Positions 1 through 9,344 of a stretch of 64,000 bases of DNA are shown one piece after another; positions within the stretch are counted from its first letter, which is position 1, and each line of letters starts with the position of its first letter. The translations under genes were made by a program, and so were the position numbers. Source of the DNA: Herminiimonas contaminans (GTDB taxonomy: Bacteria > Pseudomonadota > Gammaproteobacteria > Burkholderiales > Burkholderiaceae_D); NCBI RefSeq assembly GCF_015645465.1, contig NZ_JADOEL010000004.1:186001-250000 (forward strand). The letters run 5' to 3'. Below the pieces are notes generated by a model that ran no database searches, had not been told where the DNA came from, and worked only from the letters and a program-made list of their open reading frames with translations.

Positions 1-2812
1 GCACAGCAATACCCCACAACGCGATGAAGCCTACCGATGCCGGTACCGACAGATATTCACCGGTAACGAAGAGGCCGATGATGCCGCCTATCGATGCGAA
101 GGGCAGTACGGTGATGATGAGGGTTGCGTAACGTACCGATTTAAACAGCAGGAACAACAGGAAGAAAATCGCCGCTACAGTCGCCGGTACGATGACTGCA
201 AGGTGACCCAGTGCGCGTTCCATGTTCTGGAACTGACCGCCCCATTCGAGATAGTAGCCAGATGGCAGCTGAATCTTGCTTTGCACGACTTGCTGCAGTT
301 CTGCGACGAAGCCACCCAAATCACGATCCGCCACATTGATTGCCACCACGACACGACGCTTACCGCCTTCGCGGCTGACTTGCGCCGGGCCATCACGGAC
401 TTCGATTTTGGCCAGGCTATCCAGCGGTACGCGTGCGCCGTTCGGTGTGGTCAGCATGATTTGCTTGATCGCCTGCACATCGCCACGGAAGCTTTGTGGC
501 AAGCGGACGGCCGCCGAGAAGCGACGTTCGCCTTCGTAGATATCAGTCGCTGTTTTACCAGCGATCGCGACTTCGATCACATCATGCACGTCGGAGACGT
601 TCAGGCCGTAACGTGCAATCGCTTGCCTATCAATATTGATAGACAGGTATTGCTGGCCACTGACGCGATCGACACGAATGTCGCGTGCACCTGTGACGGT
701 TTCCGCTACTTTTGCAATTTGGTGGGCCTTCTCCAGCAGGCGGTCCAGGTCTTCACCGAATACCTTGACCGCAACGTCAGAACGTACACCCGTCACCATT
801 TCATCCACACGATCCGAGATCGGTTGAGCCATGATGATCTGGGCGCTAGGAATCACTTCCAGACGTTTTTTGATTTCGCTAGCAATGGTGTCCTGGGTCC
901 AGCCATCAGGCCAGTCATCCTGTGGTTTCAGGCTGACGATCGGTGTCGATTCATTCTGCGCTTGCGGATCGGCCGGGCTTTCACCGCGACCTACACCCGA
1001 AATCGCTGACTTTACGCCAGGCACTTTCATGATGATAGCCATCGCCTGTTTCTCCAGTGCGATGGATTCTTCCAGCGAGATGTTAGGCACGCGATTGATA
1101 CCTGGTACCAGTGAGCCTTCCTTCATTTCCGGAATGAAGGCGGTACCCAGCAGTGGCAACATACCGACTGCTGCGACGAACGCCAGCACGGAAAGCATGA
1201 CGGTTTTCTTGGCATTGGCCAATACCCAGTCGAGCATGCGCAGGTAGTGCTTTTTCAGGAAGCCAACCAGACGCGTGTCGTGTTCTGCGCCACCCTTGAG
1301 CATGTAAGAGGACAACACTGGTGTCAGTGTCAGCGACAACAGCAGGGAAATGGCCAGCGCGATCGCGATGGTGAATGCAAGCGGCGCAAACATTTTTCCT
1401 TCCATGCCTTGCAGCGTCATCAGCGGCAGGAACACCAGGATGATGATGCCGATACCGAACACGACAGGTGTGGCGACTTCGGTGACGGCTTTCAGGATGA
1501 TGTGGACTTTACGCTTGCCATACTTATTGGGTCGCCCCAAATGTCCGAAGGCATTTTCCACCACCACCACTGAGCCGTCGACCATGAGCCCGATCGCCAC
1601 CGCCAGGCCGCCTAGTGACATTAGGTTGGCTGATATGCCGAACTGGTTCATGACGAAGAAGGTCAGCAGCGGCGTGAGTATCAGCGTCGCAACCACAATC
1701 ACCGACGATCGTATATCACCAAGGAAGACCAGCAGGATGACGACCACCAGAGCCACACCTTCCAGCAAGACCTTGGCGACGGTCCACAAGGCTGCATCTA
1801 CCAGTTCGCTGCGATCGTAGTAGGGCACGATCTGCAAGCCATCCGGCAACATACCGGCCTTGTTGATTTCGGCAACGCGATCCTTGATGCGTGACACTAC
1901 TTCTTTGGCGTTACCGCCGCGCATCATCATCACGATACCGCCGACTGATTCAGTCACACCATTTTTCACCAGTGCGCCGTAACGCACATCGTGACCCAGG
2001 GTGACCTGTGCGACGTCACGGATGTAGACTGGCGTGCCGTTGGATTCACTCAGGACGATGTTGCGGATATCTTCCAGATTCTCGATCAGACCGACGCCGC
2101 GGATGAGGTATTGCTCGGCGTAGTGTGGCAAGATACCGCCGCCCGAGTTGGCATTGTTGCGCGCCAAGCCTTCATAGACTTGCTTGAGCGAGATACCGTA
2201 GTGACTCATGCGATCTGGATTGACCAGAACCTGGTATTGCTTGACGTAACCACCTTGCGAGTTGATCTCGGCTACTTGCGGGATAGAACGCAACAAAGGT
2301 CGTACCATCCAGTCCTGCACGATACGTCTTTCGGTCAATTCCTTTTGTGTCAGTTCACGATCGCCGTCATCCGGTCTATCTAGAGTGTATTGATACACCT
2401 CACCCAGACCGGTAGAAACTGGTCCCAGCACCGGTGTGACACCAGTCGGCATGCGTGCACCGATTTCGATCAGGCGTTCCATCACCAGTTGCCGCGCGAA
2501 GTACACATCGGTGGCATCTGTAAACACCAATGTGATCAACGAGAGACCTGGTTTGTTAAGGGAGCGCATCTCTTCCATGCCGGGCAAACCGGTCATGGCG
2601 ATTTCAATGGGCACCGTGACGAAACGTTCGACCTCTTCGGGGGAACGACCGGTTGCATCGGTGGCGATTTGTACCTGTACGTTGGTGACGTCAGGGAAGG
2701 CGTCGACTGATAACTTGCGCATTGCATCCAGCCCGACTATCAGGGCGATGGCTGCCAGGACGACAATGATCAGCCGCTGCGCCAGGGCGGAGCGAACTAT
2801 CTTCTCTAACAT
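1..2812 (-). CDS. HME-RND heavy-metal efflux pump, CzcA/CusA family (partial, C-terminus outside window)
   Basis: Inner-membrane proton-driven pump that drives metal ions out through a three-part envelope channel. The reading frame is open from the ATG at 2812 to the left edge, 937 codons of the roughly 1,040 usual for the family, so about 100 C-terminal residues are missing. An N-terminal membrane segment is followed by a large periplasmic porter domain. A membrane segment near residues 402-422 carries the TM4 signature AIGLMVDGSVVVVEN. At the three proton-relay positions it has Ala406, Asp412 and Glu419; CzcA proper has Asp at the first position, CusA has Ala. The exported metal therefore cannot be fixed from sequence. 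The start is 4 bp from the end of the membrane-fusion gene, as expected for a czcCBA operon. Confidence 0.93.
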   Translation of the reverse strand, partial: MLEKIVRSALAQRLIIVVLAAIALIVGLDAMRKLSVDAFPDVTNVQVQIATDATGRSPEEVERFVTVPIEIAMTGLPGMEEMRSLNKPGLSLITLVFTDATDVYFARQLVMERLIEIGARMPTGVTPVLGPVSTGLGEVYQYTLDRPDDGDRELTQKELTERRIVQDWMVRPLLRSIPQVAEINSQGGYVKQYQVLVNPDRMSHYGISLKQVYEGLARNNANSGGGILPHYAEQYLIRGVGLIENLEDIRNIVLSESNGTPVYIRDVAQVTLGHDVRYGALVKNGVTESVGGIVMMMRGGNAKEVVSRIKDRVAEINKAGMLPDGLQIVPYYDRSELVDAALWTVAKVLLEGVALVVVILLVFLGDIRSSVIVVATLILTPLLTFFVMNQFGISANLMSLGGLAVAIGLMVDGSVVVVENAFGHLGRPNKYGKRKVHIILKAVTEVATPVVFGIGIIILVFLPLMTLQGMEGKMFAPLAFTIAIALAISLLLSLTLTPVLSSYMLKGGAEHDTRLVGFLKKHYLRMLDWVLANAKKTVMLSVLAFVAAVGMLPLLGTAFIPEMKEGSLVPGINRVPNISLEESIALEKQAMAIIMKVPGVKSAISGVGRGESPADPQAQNESTPIVSLKPQDDWPDGWTQDTIASEIKKRLEVIPSAQIIMAQPISDRVDEMVTGVRSDVAVKVFGEDLDRLLEKAHQIAKVAETVTGARDIRVDRVSGQQYLSINIDRQAIARYGLNVSDVHDVIEVAIAGKTATDIYEGERRFSAAVRLPQSFRGDVQAIKQIMLTTPNGARVPLDSLAKIEVRDGPAQVSREGGKRRVVVAINVADRDLGGFVAELQQVVQSKIQLPSGYYLEWGGQFQNMERALGHLAVIVPATVAAIFFLLFLLFKSVRYATLIITVLPFASIGGIIGLFVTGEYLSVPASVGFIALWGIAV

Positions 2813-2816
2813 GGCA

Positions 2817-3968
2817 TTACTCCTGTGCGATACCGGTACGCTGATTGTTGAGGTGGAACGCGCCATCTACCGCAATGCGATCACCCGTTTTCAGTCCGGA
2901 CGCCACTACCAGAGTGCCGTTGTTGGACTGTCCGATTTTTATCTTGGTGGCACGGAAGTGGCCAGGCTGGATTTCAACATAGACCAGGTCTTCGTTCTCG
3001 AAGCGCACCACAGCAGCAGCCGGAATCACCAGTTGTTCGGTAGGGCGGCTTGCGATCAGCATGGTCGCCAGCATGGCTGGTTTCAGACGGCCATCCTTGT
3101 TGTCTATGGCGGTACGTACTTGCACTGTGCGTGTCGCAGGATCGACGATTTGTCCAACGTAAATCAGCTTGCCGGAAATCTTGAGATTGCCCAGTGCGGG
3201 GACTTCGATGTCTACGGTTTGTCCGACCGCAACCATGTCAGCTTGTTGCTCCGGAACTTCCGCGATGGCCCAGACATGTGAGAGGTCAGCGACGGTGAAG
3301 AGGGCATCAGCTGGTTGTACCACCTGGCCAGGTGAGACTTTCTGTTCCACTACCGAGCCTTGCATGGTGGAGGTGACCGGCGCGAACGAACTGATGTCAC
3401 CGCTTTCTGCCATGCGTTTGATGGCTGCGGATGACATGCCGAGTACCTTGAGCTGTTCAGCTGCGGCGCGTGCTTCGGCAGCAGCGACTGCTGATTCGTT
3501 TTCACGTCGTTGCAGCTCGGCTTTACCGATAACGTCAGCCGCGAACAACTGGCGTGCACGTGTCTGATTGTTTTGTTGCAGTTCAGCTTGCGCGCGCGCT
3601 TTCAGGTAAGCGAGTTGCGCGCTACCGAGTTCAGTGCTGTGCAGACGCGCGAGTACGTCGCCTGGCTTAACACTTTGTCCCAGATTGACGGTGATGTCGG
3701 TGAGGCGGCCTGTAACCGGCGCACCTATGCGAGCCACGCGTTGACGATCAAAATCTATCAGGCCAGGTACACGCAGTACATCGCTGAAAGGTGCGAGACC
3801 GACGGTGCCGATCTTGACGCGTTCACGCAATGCGTCAGGTGCGATCACGACATTCGGATCAACTTTCTTCGCCGGGTCATCGGCTTGAGGTTTGCTTTTG
3901 TCACCACAAGCAGCGAGGGTGAGGCAGAGCGCGATCAGTGCAGCGCTGGAAGAGAGACGGGGCATCAT
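2817..3968 (-). CDS. Efflux RND periplasmic adaptor (membrane-fusion) lipoprotein, CzcB family
   Basis: Membrane-fusion subunit of 383 residues linking the inner-membrane pump to the outer-membrane channel. A signal peptide ends in the lipobox LAAC with the lipidated Cys at residue 21. This is followed by a linker, a biotinyl-lipoyl half-motif, a long alpha-helical hairpin rich in Ala, Gln and Arg (about 120-200), the second lipoyl half, and beta-barrel and membrane-proximal domains. The start ATG overlaps the stop of the upstream outer-membrane gene by 4 bp, which suggests translational coupling. It lacks the His-rich N-terminal metal-binding extension known in some CzcB proteins. Family call is firm; the metal is unknown. 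Confidence 0.92.
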   Translation of the reverse strand: MMPRLSSSAALIALCLTLAACGDKSKPQADDPAKKVDPNVVIAPDALRERVKIGTVGLAPFSDVLRVPGLIDFDRQRVARIGAPVTGRLTDITVNLGQSVKPGDVLARLHSTELGSAQLAYLKARAQAELQQNNQTRARQLFAADVIGKAELQRRENESAVAAAEARAAAEQLKVLGMSSAAIKRMAESGDISSFAPVTSTMQGSVVEQKVSPGQVVQPADALFTVADLSHVWAIAEVPEQQADMVAVGQTVDIEVPALGNLKISGKLIYVGQIVDPATRTVQVRTAIDNKDGRLKPAMLATMLIASRPTEQLVIPAAAVVRFENEDLVYVEIQPGHFRATKIKIGQSNNGTLVVASGLKTGDRIAVDGAFHLNNQRTGIAQE

Positions 3969-5209
3969 GGTTTGTTACCTGTAGAAGAAGTGGCTAAGAG
4001 TCGCTCGATTTCAATGGCGGCTACATGCAGATCAAATTGGGCCGCAATGAGGTCATTGCGTGCGGTGCGTAGTGCGCGTTGTGCATCGAGGTAATCGATG
4101 ATGCCGCGTTCACCGTAACGGTAAGCGGCTTCCGCTATGCGTAAAGCACTTTCGGCCTGGCGTACGATGCCGGACTCCAGTGCTTCCACTTGTGATGCCG
4201 CGATCTGCGATTGCTGATAAGCGGAATCGAGTTGTTGGGTCAGTTCAAATTCGCGTGCTTCCAGCAGGTAACGCACGCGCATGGCGCTGGCGCTCGCTTC
4301 ATTGATAGGGCCGCGATTCTGATCCCACAGCGGTATGCTCATGACTACGCCAAATTGCGTGTCACGTACTTCCGGATCACGGTTTGATACTGCTTTTAAG
4401 GCGACCGATGGCAAACGCAGCGAGCGCTGATAGTCAACAGCCGTTGATGCGCGCTGCAGTTCCAGTCGGTACTGCGCCAGTTCCGGATTGTTGCTGAGCA
4501 TGGTTTGACGCAGAGTGTTAAGCGGAGCCAGGTGCGGCACATTGCCCATGGCACCGGTGATGGCAAAGGTGCTCGGCAAGATGTCGCCTACGTGCTGGCG
4601 CAACGAAGACTTGGCCTGGTTGGCGCGTAACAGCGAGCTGTGGCTGTTTTTCTGTGCGTTTAACAGTTCGGTGGAGACCCGGATGGCTTCATAGCGCGGT
4701 GCTTCACCGACATCGACCCGGACTTGCGCGCGGTCATATAGCTGCTGGGTTACAGCCAGATCTTCCTGTGCTGCTTCGAATTCGGCCTGGCGGCGCAGGG
4801 TCTCGTAGTAGCCAAGTTTGACTTTGGCGACCAGTTCGGCGGAGTACACATCCTGTCCGGCGATGGTGGCGCTGACTGTTTTGCGTGCTACTTCCTGACG
4901 CAGGAAGCGCTGGCTAGGCAGATCGAGACGTTGCGTAACGGAGATGGTCTGTCCGTTGCCGGTGGCGGCGCCAGGTACGCGTGCCGAGACGCGGCCGCTG
5001 GTGTATTCGACCTCGGGATTCGGAAATGCGCTGGCAGTGGTGACGCCGGCACGCGCAGCTTCGACACCAGCTGCCGCGGCTTGCACGCCTTTGTTGCCCT
5101 GCATGGCCAGGGCTAGTAATTGATCCAGTGTATATGGCGGGGCGGCGATCGCAGGCGACCACATGCCGGCCAGCCACACTGACGTAATAAGTAGTGTGAT
5201 AGGTTTCAT
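3965..5209 (-). CDS. Outer-membrane efflux protein, CzcC/TolC family
   Basis: Outer-membrane channel subunit of 414 residues in the same RND system. It has a Sec signal peptide (about residues 1-22, ending AIA), then two tandem OEP repeats made of long coiled-coil helices with many Ala, Gln, Arg and Glu residues. First gene of the tight czcC-czcB-czcA run; its stop overlaps the next start by 4 bp. There is no clear Shine-Dalgarno sequence before the ATG, but the signal peptide supports this start. Confidence 0.9.
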   Translation of the reverse strand: MKPITLLITSVWLAGMWSPAIAAPPYTLDQLLALAMQGNKGVQAAAAGVEAARAGVTTASAFPNPEVEYTSGRVSARVPGAATGNGQTISVTQRLDLPSQRFLRQEVARKTVSATIAGQDVYSAELVAKVKLGYYETLRRQAEFEAAQEDLAVTQQLYDRAQVRVDVGEAPRYEAIRVSTELLNAQKNSHSSLLRANQAKSSLRQHVGDILPSTFAITGAMGNVPHLAPLNTLRQTMLSNNPELAQYRLELQRASTAVDYQRSLRLPSVALKAVSNRDPEVRDTQFGVVMSIPLWDQNRGPINEASASAMRVRYLLEAREFELTQQLDSAYQQSQIAASQVEALESGIVRQAESALRIAEAAYRYGERGIIDYLDAQRALRTARNDLIAAQFDLHVAAIEIERLLATSSTGNKP

Positions 5210-5295
5210 GGTTTTAGTTAGAACGAGTACATGCCGCGGACGAAAAGCCGCACGACATGCGGACGGCCACGGGCCGTCCCGGAAAAATGAATTGT

Positions 5296-5820
5296 TTACG
5301 CCGCCAGGGTAGGCGGACGGTCAGCGCGGAAGACGGGCGCCGGGAGAGGTGGGTGCTGAGTTGCGACAAACAATGTGTCGCCCAGTACCAGGCAATCTAA
5401 AGACAGCGGCAAGGGGAGATCCGCTTCATACGGATCAGGTACTTGCGCGACAGAGTTTTGGTTATGGCTGGGTGGACGGCAGGACAGATTGTCCGCCGCA
5501 TCGCCCCAGTCAGGTGCGAGCATTTGCGCTGCAGAGCCGAACTCGCCCTCTACTTCAAATTCCCAACGCGCCATTTCGCTTTCGATGGATGGTTCGTCGA
5601 TAAAGATGGAGGGAGAAAGTTGGGTGTCTTGCTTCGCGTGTGTCAGTGCTTCGACTTGCTCAGCACTGAGCTTGTGCAGCGCTTGCGCCATTTGCGGCTT
5701 GGCGCTGGTGCTGGAATACGCCGGAGTCGCCTGTCCCTCGGTACGACAAGCGACCGAATTTGCCCACACCCATTGGAGTGGCAAAGAGACCAGGAGCAAA
5801 AGCACATAAATATGACGCAT
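5296..5820 (-). CDS. Small exported protein resembling CzcI, at the head of the czcCBA operon
   Basis: Exported protein of about 174 residues. The chosen start gives a typical signal peptide (MRHIYVLLLL..., cleavage after WVWA); an in-frame ATG at 5868 would add 16 charged residues, and neither start has a good ribosome-binding site. The short signal peptide with LPLQ-W-WA, the scattered Cys and His residues and a proline-rich tail ending in ADRPPTLAA resemble CzcI, a periplasmic protein found before czcCBA in Cupriavidus with a proposed regulatory role. It is longer than the CzcI I recall (about 115 residues). It lies 86 bp upstream of the outer-membrane gene on the same strand. The similarity is judged by eye and is only moderate. 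Confidence 0.6.
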   Translation of the reverse strand: MRHIYVLLLLVSLPLQWVWANSVACRTEGQATPAYSSTSAKPQMAQALHKLSAEQVEALTHAKQDTQLSPSIFIDEPSIESEMARWEFEVEGEFGSAAQMLAPDWGDAADNLSCRPPSHNQNSVAQVPDPYEADLPLPLSLDCLVLGDTLFVATQHPPLPAPVFRADRPPTLAA

Positions 5821-6051
5821 TTCCAGCATTTTAAGGAGAGATCGCACTTTTTGCAATTCGACTCGCATTTTGGATAGGGGCGCAAGGGGATATGATGGCT
5901 AAAACTATGCAAATAGTATGCCCAATCCCAGGCGTGACCCTGCCACGACGTGTAGTAATTGGCAACATCTGTCACTGAGCTTCGTTTTATTGTCATGCAT
6001 GCTGATTGCAGGATGATGACACCGTCCGGTTCAGGACTTGGTTTCGTAGCT

Positions 6052-7191
6052 TTATGGGCGACGTCCGAACATCATTTGTTCAGCGAGAAATTTTTTCGCA
6101 GGTTGCAGTGCATCGACGACGCCCAGCGAGATGCCGAGCAGGGTTTGCGATACGATGCCGCGCGCATTGTCGGCAAACACCCGTGCCATGAGATCCGTCA
6201 GATGGATAGTGGTATTACGATCCGTACGACGTTTTTCTGCAAACTTTTGCAAGGCGTCTGGTATCGCATGCGTACCTAATAGTTGCGCCAATACCGCTGC
6301 GTCGCGTAATCCCAGGTTTAATCCCTGACCTGCGACCGGATGCAGAGTCTGCGCTGCATTGCCAATGGCGATCAGGCGTTCCGAGGTATCTGGCTTGGCA
6401 TTCAGACCCAGGGGGAAGGCATTGCGTTTGCTGCAGGCGGTGAAATTGCCCAAGCGTGTGCCGAAGGCATGACCCAGTTCCTGCAGGAATGTTGTGTCTG
6501 GCAAGGCGAGCAAACGCTCAGCAGTCTTCGGTCGTACACACCATACCAATGCATAGCCATCTTCCTGCGGCAGCAGGGCCAGCGGGCCTTCATCGGTGAA
6601 ACGTTCGTAGGCACGATGTGCGATAGCAGCGTCGACGTGGACATGTGCCACGATAGCCGTTTGCTCATAGTCGCGATGCAAGGTTTTTTTGGTTTGTTCG
6701 TTATAGATGCCGCCTTCGGCTTGCACTACCAGTTGCGCGGAGCATGATGATTGGTCCGTGAAGTCGAGTGTCACCATGGTGCTGCTGGTCGAGACGCCGC
6801 TGACGGTACGGGGACGCAGCATATTGACATCGGTGTCTGCTACACGCGCATTCAGAGCGGAGACGATGGCGCCATAGCGGGTGACGTGTCCGAGTGCAGG
6901 TAACGCGTATGCACTTCTGTCTATGAGCGTGCGGCCAAAATGCGCGCGCCGCGAGACATGGATTTGATGGATGGCGGTGGCGGCGATCGGCCAGGCGCCT
7001 ATCTTTTCCAGCAACTGCTGGCTGCCATAAGAGAGAGCGATAGAGCGCGGATCTTGTGCGCTTTGTTCTACGCTTTTTGCATCTATCAGTGCAATCCTGT
7101 CGGCTTGCTTGCCATGCCGGACCAGCAATGCAGCGAGCGCCAGCCCTACCGGACCGGCACCGCAAATGGCAATGTCGAAATCAGTCTGCAT
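6052..7191 (-). CDS. ubiH: 2-octaprenyl-6-methoxyphenol hydroxylase (UbiH), FAD-dependent monooxygenase
   Basis: Flavin hydroxylase of ubiquinone biosynthesis, 379 residues. The N-terminal Rossmann motif CGAGPVGLALAALL (about residues 10-23) binds the ADP part of FAD. The second FAD motif near residue 305 reads GNAAQTLHPVAGQGLNLGLRD, almost the same as the GN-variant found in E. coli UbiH rather than the GDAAH of other family members, which favours UbiH over UbiF or UbiI. It follows pepP by 10 bp on the same strand, matching the pepP-ubiH pair of enterobacteria. It acts on membrane-bound quinone precursors at the inner face of the cytoplasmic membrane. Confidence 0.88.
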   Translation of the reverse strand: MQTDFDIAICGAGPVGLALAALLVRHGKQADRIALIDAKSVEQSAQDPRSIALSYGSQQLLEKIGAWPIAATAIHQIHVSRRAHFGRTLIDRSAYALPALGHVTRYGAIVSALNARVADTDVNMLRPRTVSGVSTSSTMVTLDFTDQSSCSAQLVVQAEGGIYNEQTKKTLHRDYEQTAIVAHVHVDAAIAHRAYERFTDEGPLALLPQEDGYALVWCVRPKTAERLLALPDTTFLQELGHAFGTRLGNFTACSKRNAFPLGLNAKPDTSERLIAIGNAAQTLHPVAGQGLNLGLRDAAVLAQLLGTHAIPDALQKFAEKRRTDRNTTIHLTDLMARVFADNARGIVSQTLLGISLGVVDALQPAKKFLAEQMMFGRRP

Positions 7192-7201
7192 GTAGATCGG
7201 A

Positions 7202-8533
7202 TCAGTCTTTCATCAGCGCTTCAATATCGGCCACGGATTTGGGTGCGGCAGCACTCAGGATGTGTGAGCCGCTCGCAGTGACCAGTGCATCGTCTTCTAT
7301 GCGTATGCCTATGTTCCAGTATTTTTCCGGTACACCTTCTGCAGGACGCACATAAATACCTGGCTCCACGGTCAGCACCATGCCTGGCTGCAGAGTACGC
7401 CATGGTTTGTCTGCGCCATTCGGTGCTGCATCGCGGTACTCCCCGACATCATGCACATCCATGCCCAGCCAATGGCCGGTGCGATGCATATAGAACTGGC
7501 TATAGGCACGGCTCGCAATCACATCATCGAGTGAGCCGACCTTGTTGCGGTCGAGCAGGCCGGTATCGAGCATGCCTTGCGCCAGCACTTTAACTGCTGC
7601 GTCGTGGCCATCCATAAAGCGTTTGCCCGGACGTGTTTCTGCAAACGCAGCATCTTGCGATGCCAGCACAATTTCATATAACTCTTTTTGTGGGCCGGAG
7701 AATTTTCCGTTGGCCGGGAAGGTGCGTGTGATGTCGGATGCGTAGCTATCCAGTTCGCAACCAGCATCGATCAGGACCAGATCGCCGTCCTTCAACTCTG
7801 CATCGCTGGCGCGGTAGTGCAGTACGCAGGCATTGGCTCCGGTGGCGACGATGGAACCGTAGGCCGGGAATTGCGAGCCGTTGTTGCGGAACTCATGCAG
7901 GATTTCCGCTTCCAGGTGGTATTCGCGCAAGCCAGGGCGTGCGATGCGCATTGCGCGTCGATGTGCAGCGGCAGCGATATCGGCTGAGCGCTGCATGATG
8001 TCGATTTCATTTGCATCCTTGATCAGGCGCATTTCATCGAGCAGGACATGGATGTCGTATGCAGCGTTAGGTGGCGTGACGCCTGCACGTGCTTGTCCAC
8101 GGACACTTTGCAGCCAGCCTTGTACTTGTGTATCGAGTTTGTTGTCGCTGCCGAGTGCGTAGAACAGCGCGGGTGCATTTGCCATCAGCTTCGGTAGTTC
8201 GGTATCCAGCGCTTCTATCGGATAAGCAGCATCAAAACCGAAGGTGGTGCGCGCGACATCGGGACCGTAGCGGAAGCCATCCCAGATTTCGCGTTCCATA
8301 TTCTTTTCGCGACAGAACAATATCGTTTGATTTTTGGCGCCAGCGACCAGCACGATGACAGCTTCCGGTTCCGTGAAGCCGGACAAATAGTAGAAGTAAC
8401 TATCGTGGCGATACGGATAGTCGGCATCGCGATTGCGCATGACTTCCGGTGCAGTTGGAATGATGGCGACACCGCCACCTTTGGCCTGCATTTGTGCAAT
8501 CAGTGCTGCGCGTCTGTCGCTATAAGGTTTCAT
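7202..8533 (-). CDS. pepP: Xaa-Pro aminopeptidase P
   Basis: Cytosolic dimetal aminopeptidase (443 residues) that removes N-terminal residues preceding proline. An N-terminal aminopeptidase-P domain is followed by the pita-bread catalytic domain. The metal ligands are visible as Asp in LIDAGCELDSYASDITRTF (two Asp), the His of HRTGHWLGMDVHDVG, and Glu in TVEPGIYV and RIEDD. Its ATG overlaps the stop of the upstream nucleotidyltransferase gene by 4 bp, and ubiH follows after 10 bp. The length matches the family. Confidence 0.94.
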   Translation of the reverse strand: MKPYSDRRAALIAQMQAKGGGVAIIPTAPEVMRNRDADYPYRHDSYFYYLSGFTEPEAVIVLVAGAKNQTILFCREKNMEREIWDGFRYGPDVARTTFGFDAAYPIEALDTELPKLMANAPALFYALGSDNKLDTQVQGWLQSVRGQARAGVTPPNAAYDIHVLLDEMRLIKDANEIDIMQRSADIAAAAHRRAMRIARPGLREYHLEAEILHEFRNNGSQFPAYGSIVATGANACVLHYRASDAELKDGDLVLIDAGCELDSYASDITRTFPANGKFSGPQKELYEIVLASQDAAFAETRPGKRFMDGHDAAVKVLAQGMLDTGLLDRNKVGSLDDVIASRAYSQFYMHRTGHWLGMDVHDVGEYRDAAPNGADKPWRTLQPGMVLTVEPGIYVRPAEGVPEKYWNIGIRIEDDALVTASGSHILSAAAPKSVADIEALMKD

Positions 8534-9246
8534 TTGTAGTGTCCTGTCAAAGGTGCATTCAGTTCTGCCAGTCGTTCGGCTGTGCCAACATCGGTCCAGT
8601 CGCCGCGATACAGTTCTCCACCGATCTGCCCACGCGCCGCATATTCGCGCAGTAGCGTTACCAGCTTGGCCGATTCACCGGATGTGATCGAATCAAACAT
8701 CGAAGGGCGATACACACCTATGCCGGAGAAGGTCAGCTTTGCTTCTCCTTCGTTGGCCACTGAAAAGCTGTGCAGCGCAAAATCACCTTGTGGATGGTGC
8801 GCAGGGTTTTTCACCAGATACAGCCATGCTACATCGCGTTGATCAACCGGGTAGGGGTTGCCCCAGACATCGCTGTCTTCCAGTACGTTTTTTACTTGTT
8901 CAAAATTGAAATGGGGGCAGTAGATGTCGGCTGCAAGGGCGACAAAAGGTTCATCACCCAGCAGATGACGTGCCTTGGCTATGCCTCCTGCGGTTTCCAG
9001 TGCAGTCTCTTCAGCCGAGTAGCTGATTTTTGCCCCGAATTTTTCGCCGTTGCCTAGAGTTTCTTCTATCAGATTGCCCAGATGTGCGTGATTGATCACG
9101 ATGTCCGTGATGCCGGCTCGGACCAGGTTCAGGATGTGCCAGACGATGAGCGGACGTCCGCGTACCGTCAGCAATGGCTTGGGGCAAGTGTCTGTAAGTG
9201 GGCGCATTCTTTCGCCGCGCCCGGCTGCGAATATCATCGCTTTCAT
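8530..9246 (-). CDS. murU: MurU-like N-acetylmuramate-1-phosphate uridylyltransferase
   Basis: Sugar-phosphate nucleotidyltransferase of 238 residues. The N-terminal nucleotide-binding signature AAGRGERMRPLT and KPLL are intact, and the rest of the Rossmann-type fold is the right length. The neighbouring upstream gene is an AmgK-like sugar kinase. In Pseudomonas the AmgK/MurU pair converts recycled N-acetylmuramic acid to UDP-MurNAc, bypassing de novo synthesis and causing intrinsic fosfomycin tolerance. The assignment to MurU rests on this pairing; by sequence alone it is a mannose-1-phosphate guanylyltransferase-like protein. Confidence 0.82.
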   Translation of the reverse strand: MKAMIFAAGRGERMRPLTDTCPKPLLTVRGRPLIVWHILNLVRAGITDIVINHAHLGNLIEETLGNGEKFGAKISYSAEETALETAGGIAKARHLLGDEPFVALAADIYCPHFNFEQVKNVLEDSDVWGNPYPVDQRDVAWLYLVKNPAHHPQGDFALHSFSVANEGEAKLTFSGIGVYRPSMFDSITSGESAKLVTLLREYAARGQIGGELYRGDWTDVGTAERLAELNAPLTGHYK

Positions 9247-9344
9247 GGTGTTCGCATTTCGCTAATAGGTTCTGGAAGCAGCCTGCATGGCCATGTTTGG
9301 CGGCAGGCTGGGAGAGCGTGTTGCTTGAAAATTCAGTGCCTGGC

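Noticed and set aside
203-1009. 268-codon open frame on the plus strand
   Set aside because: Antisense to the RND pump gene, which is open through to the window edge with clear family motifs.
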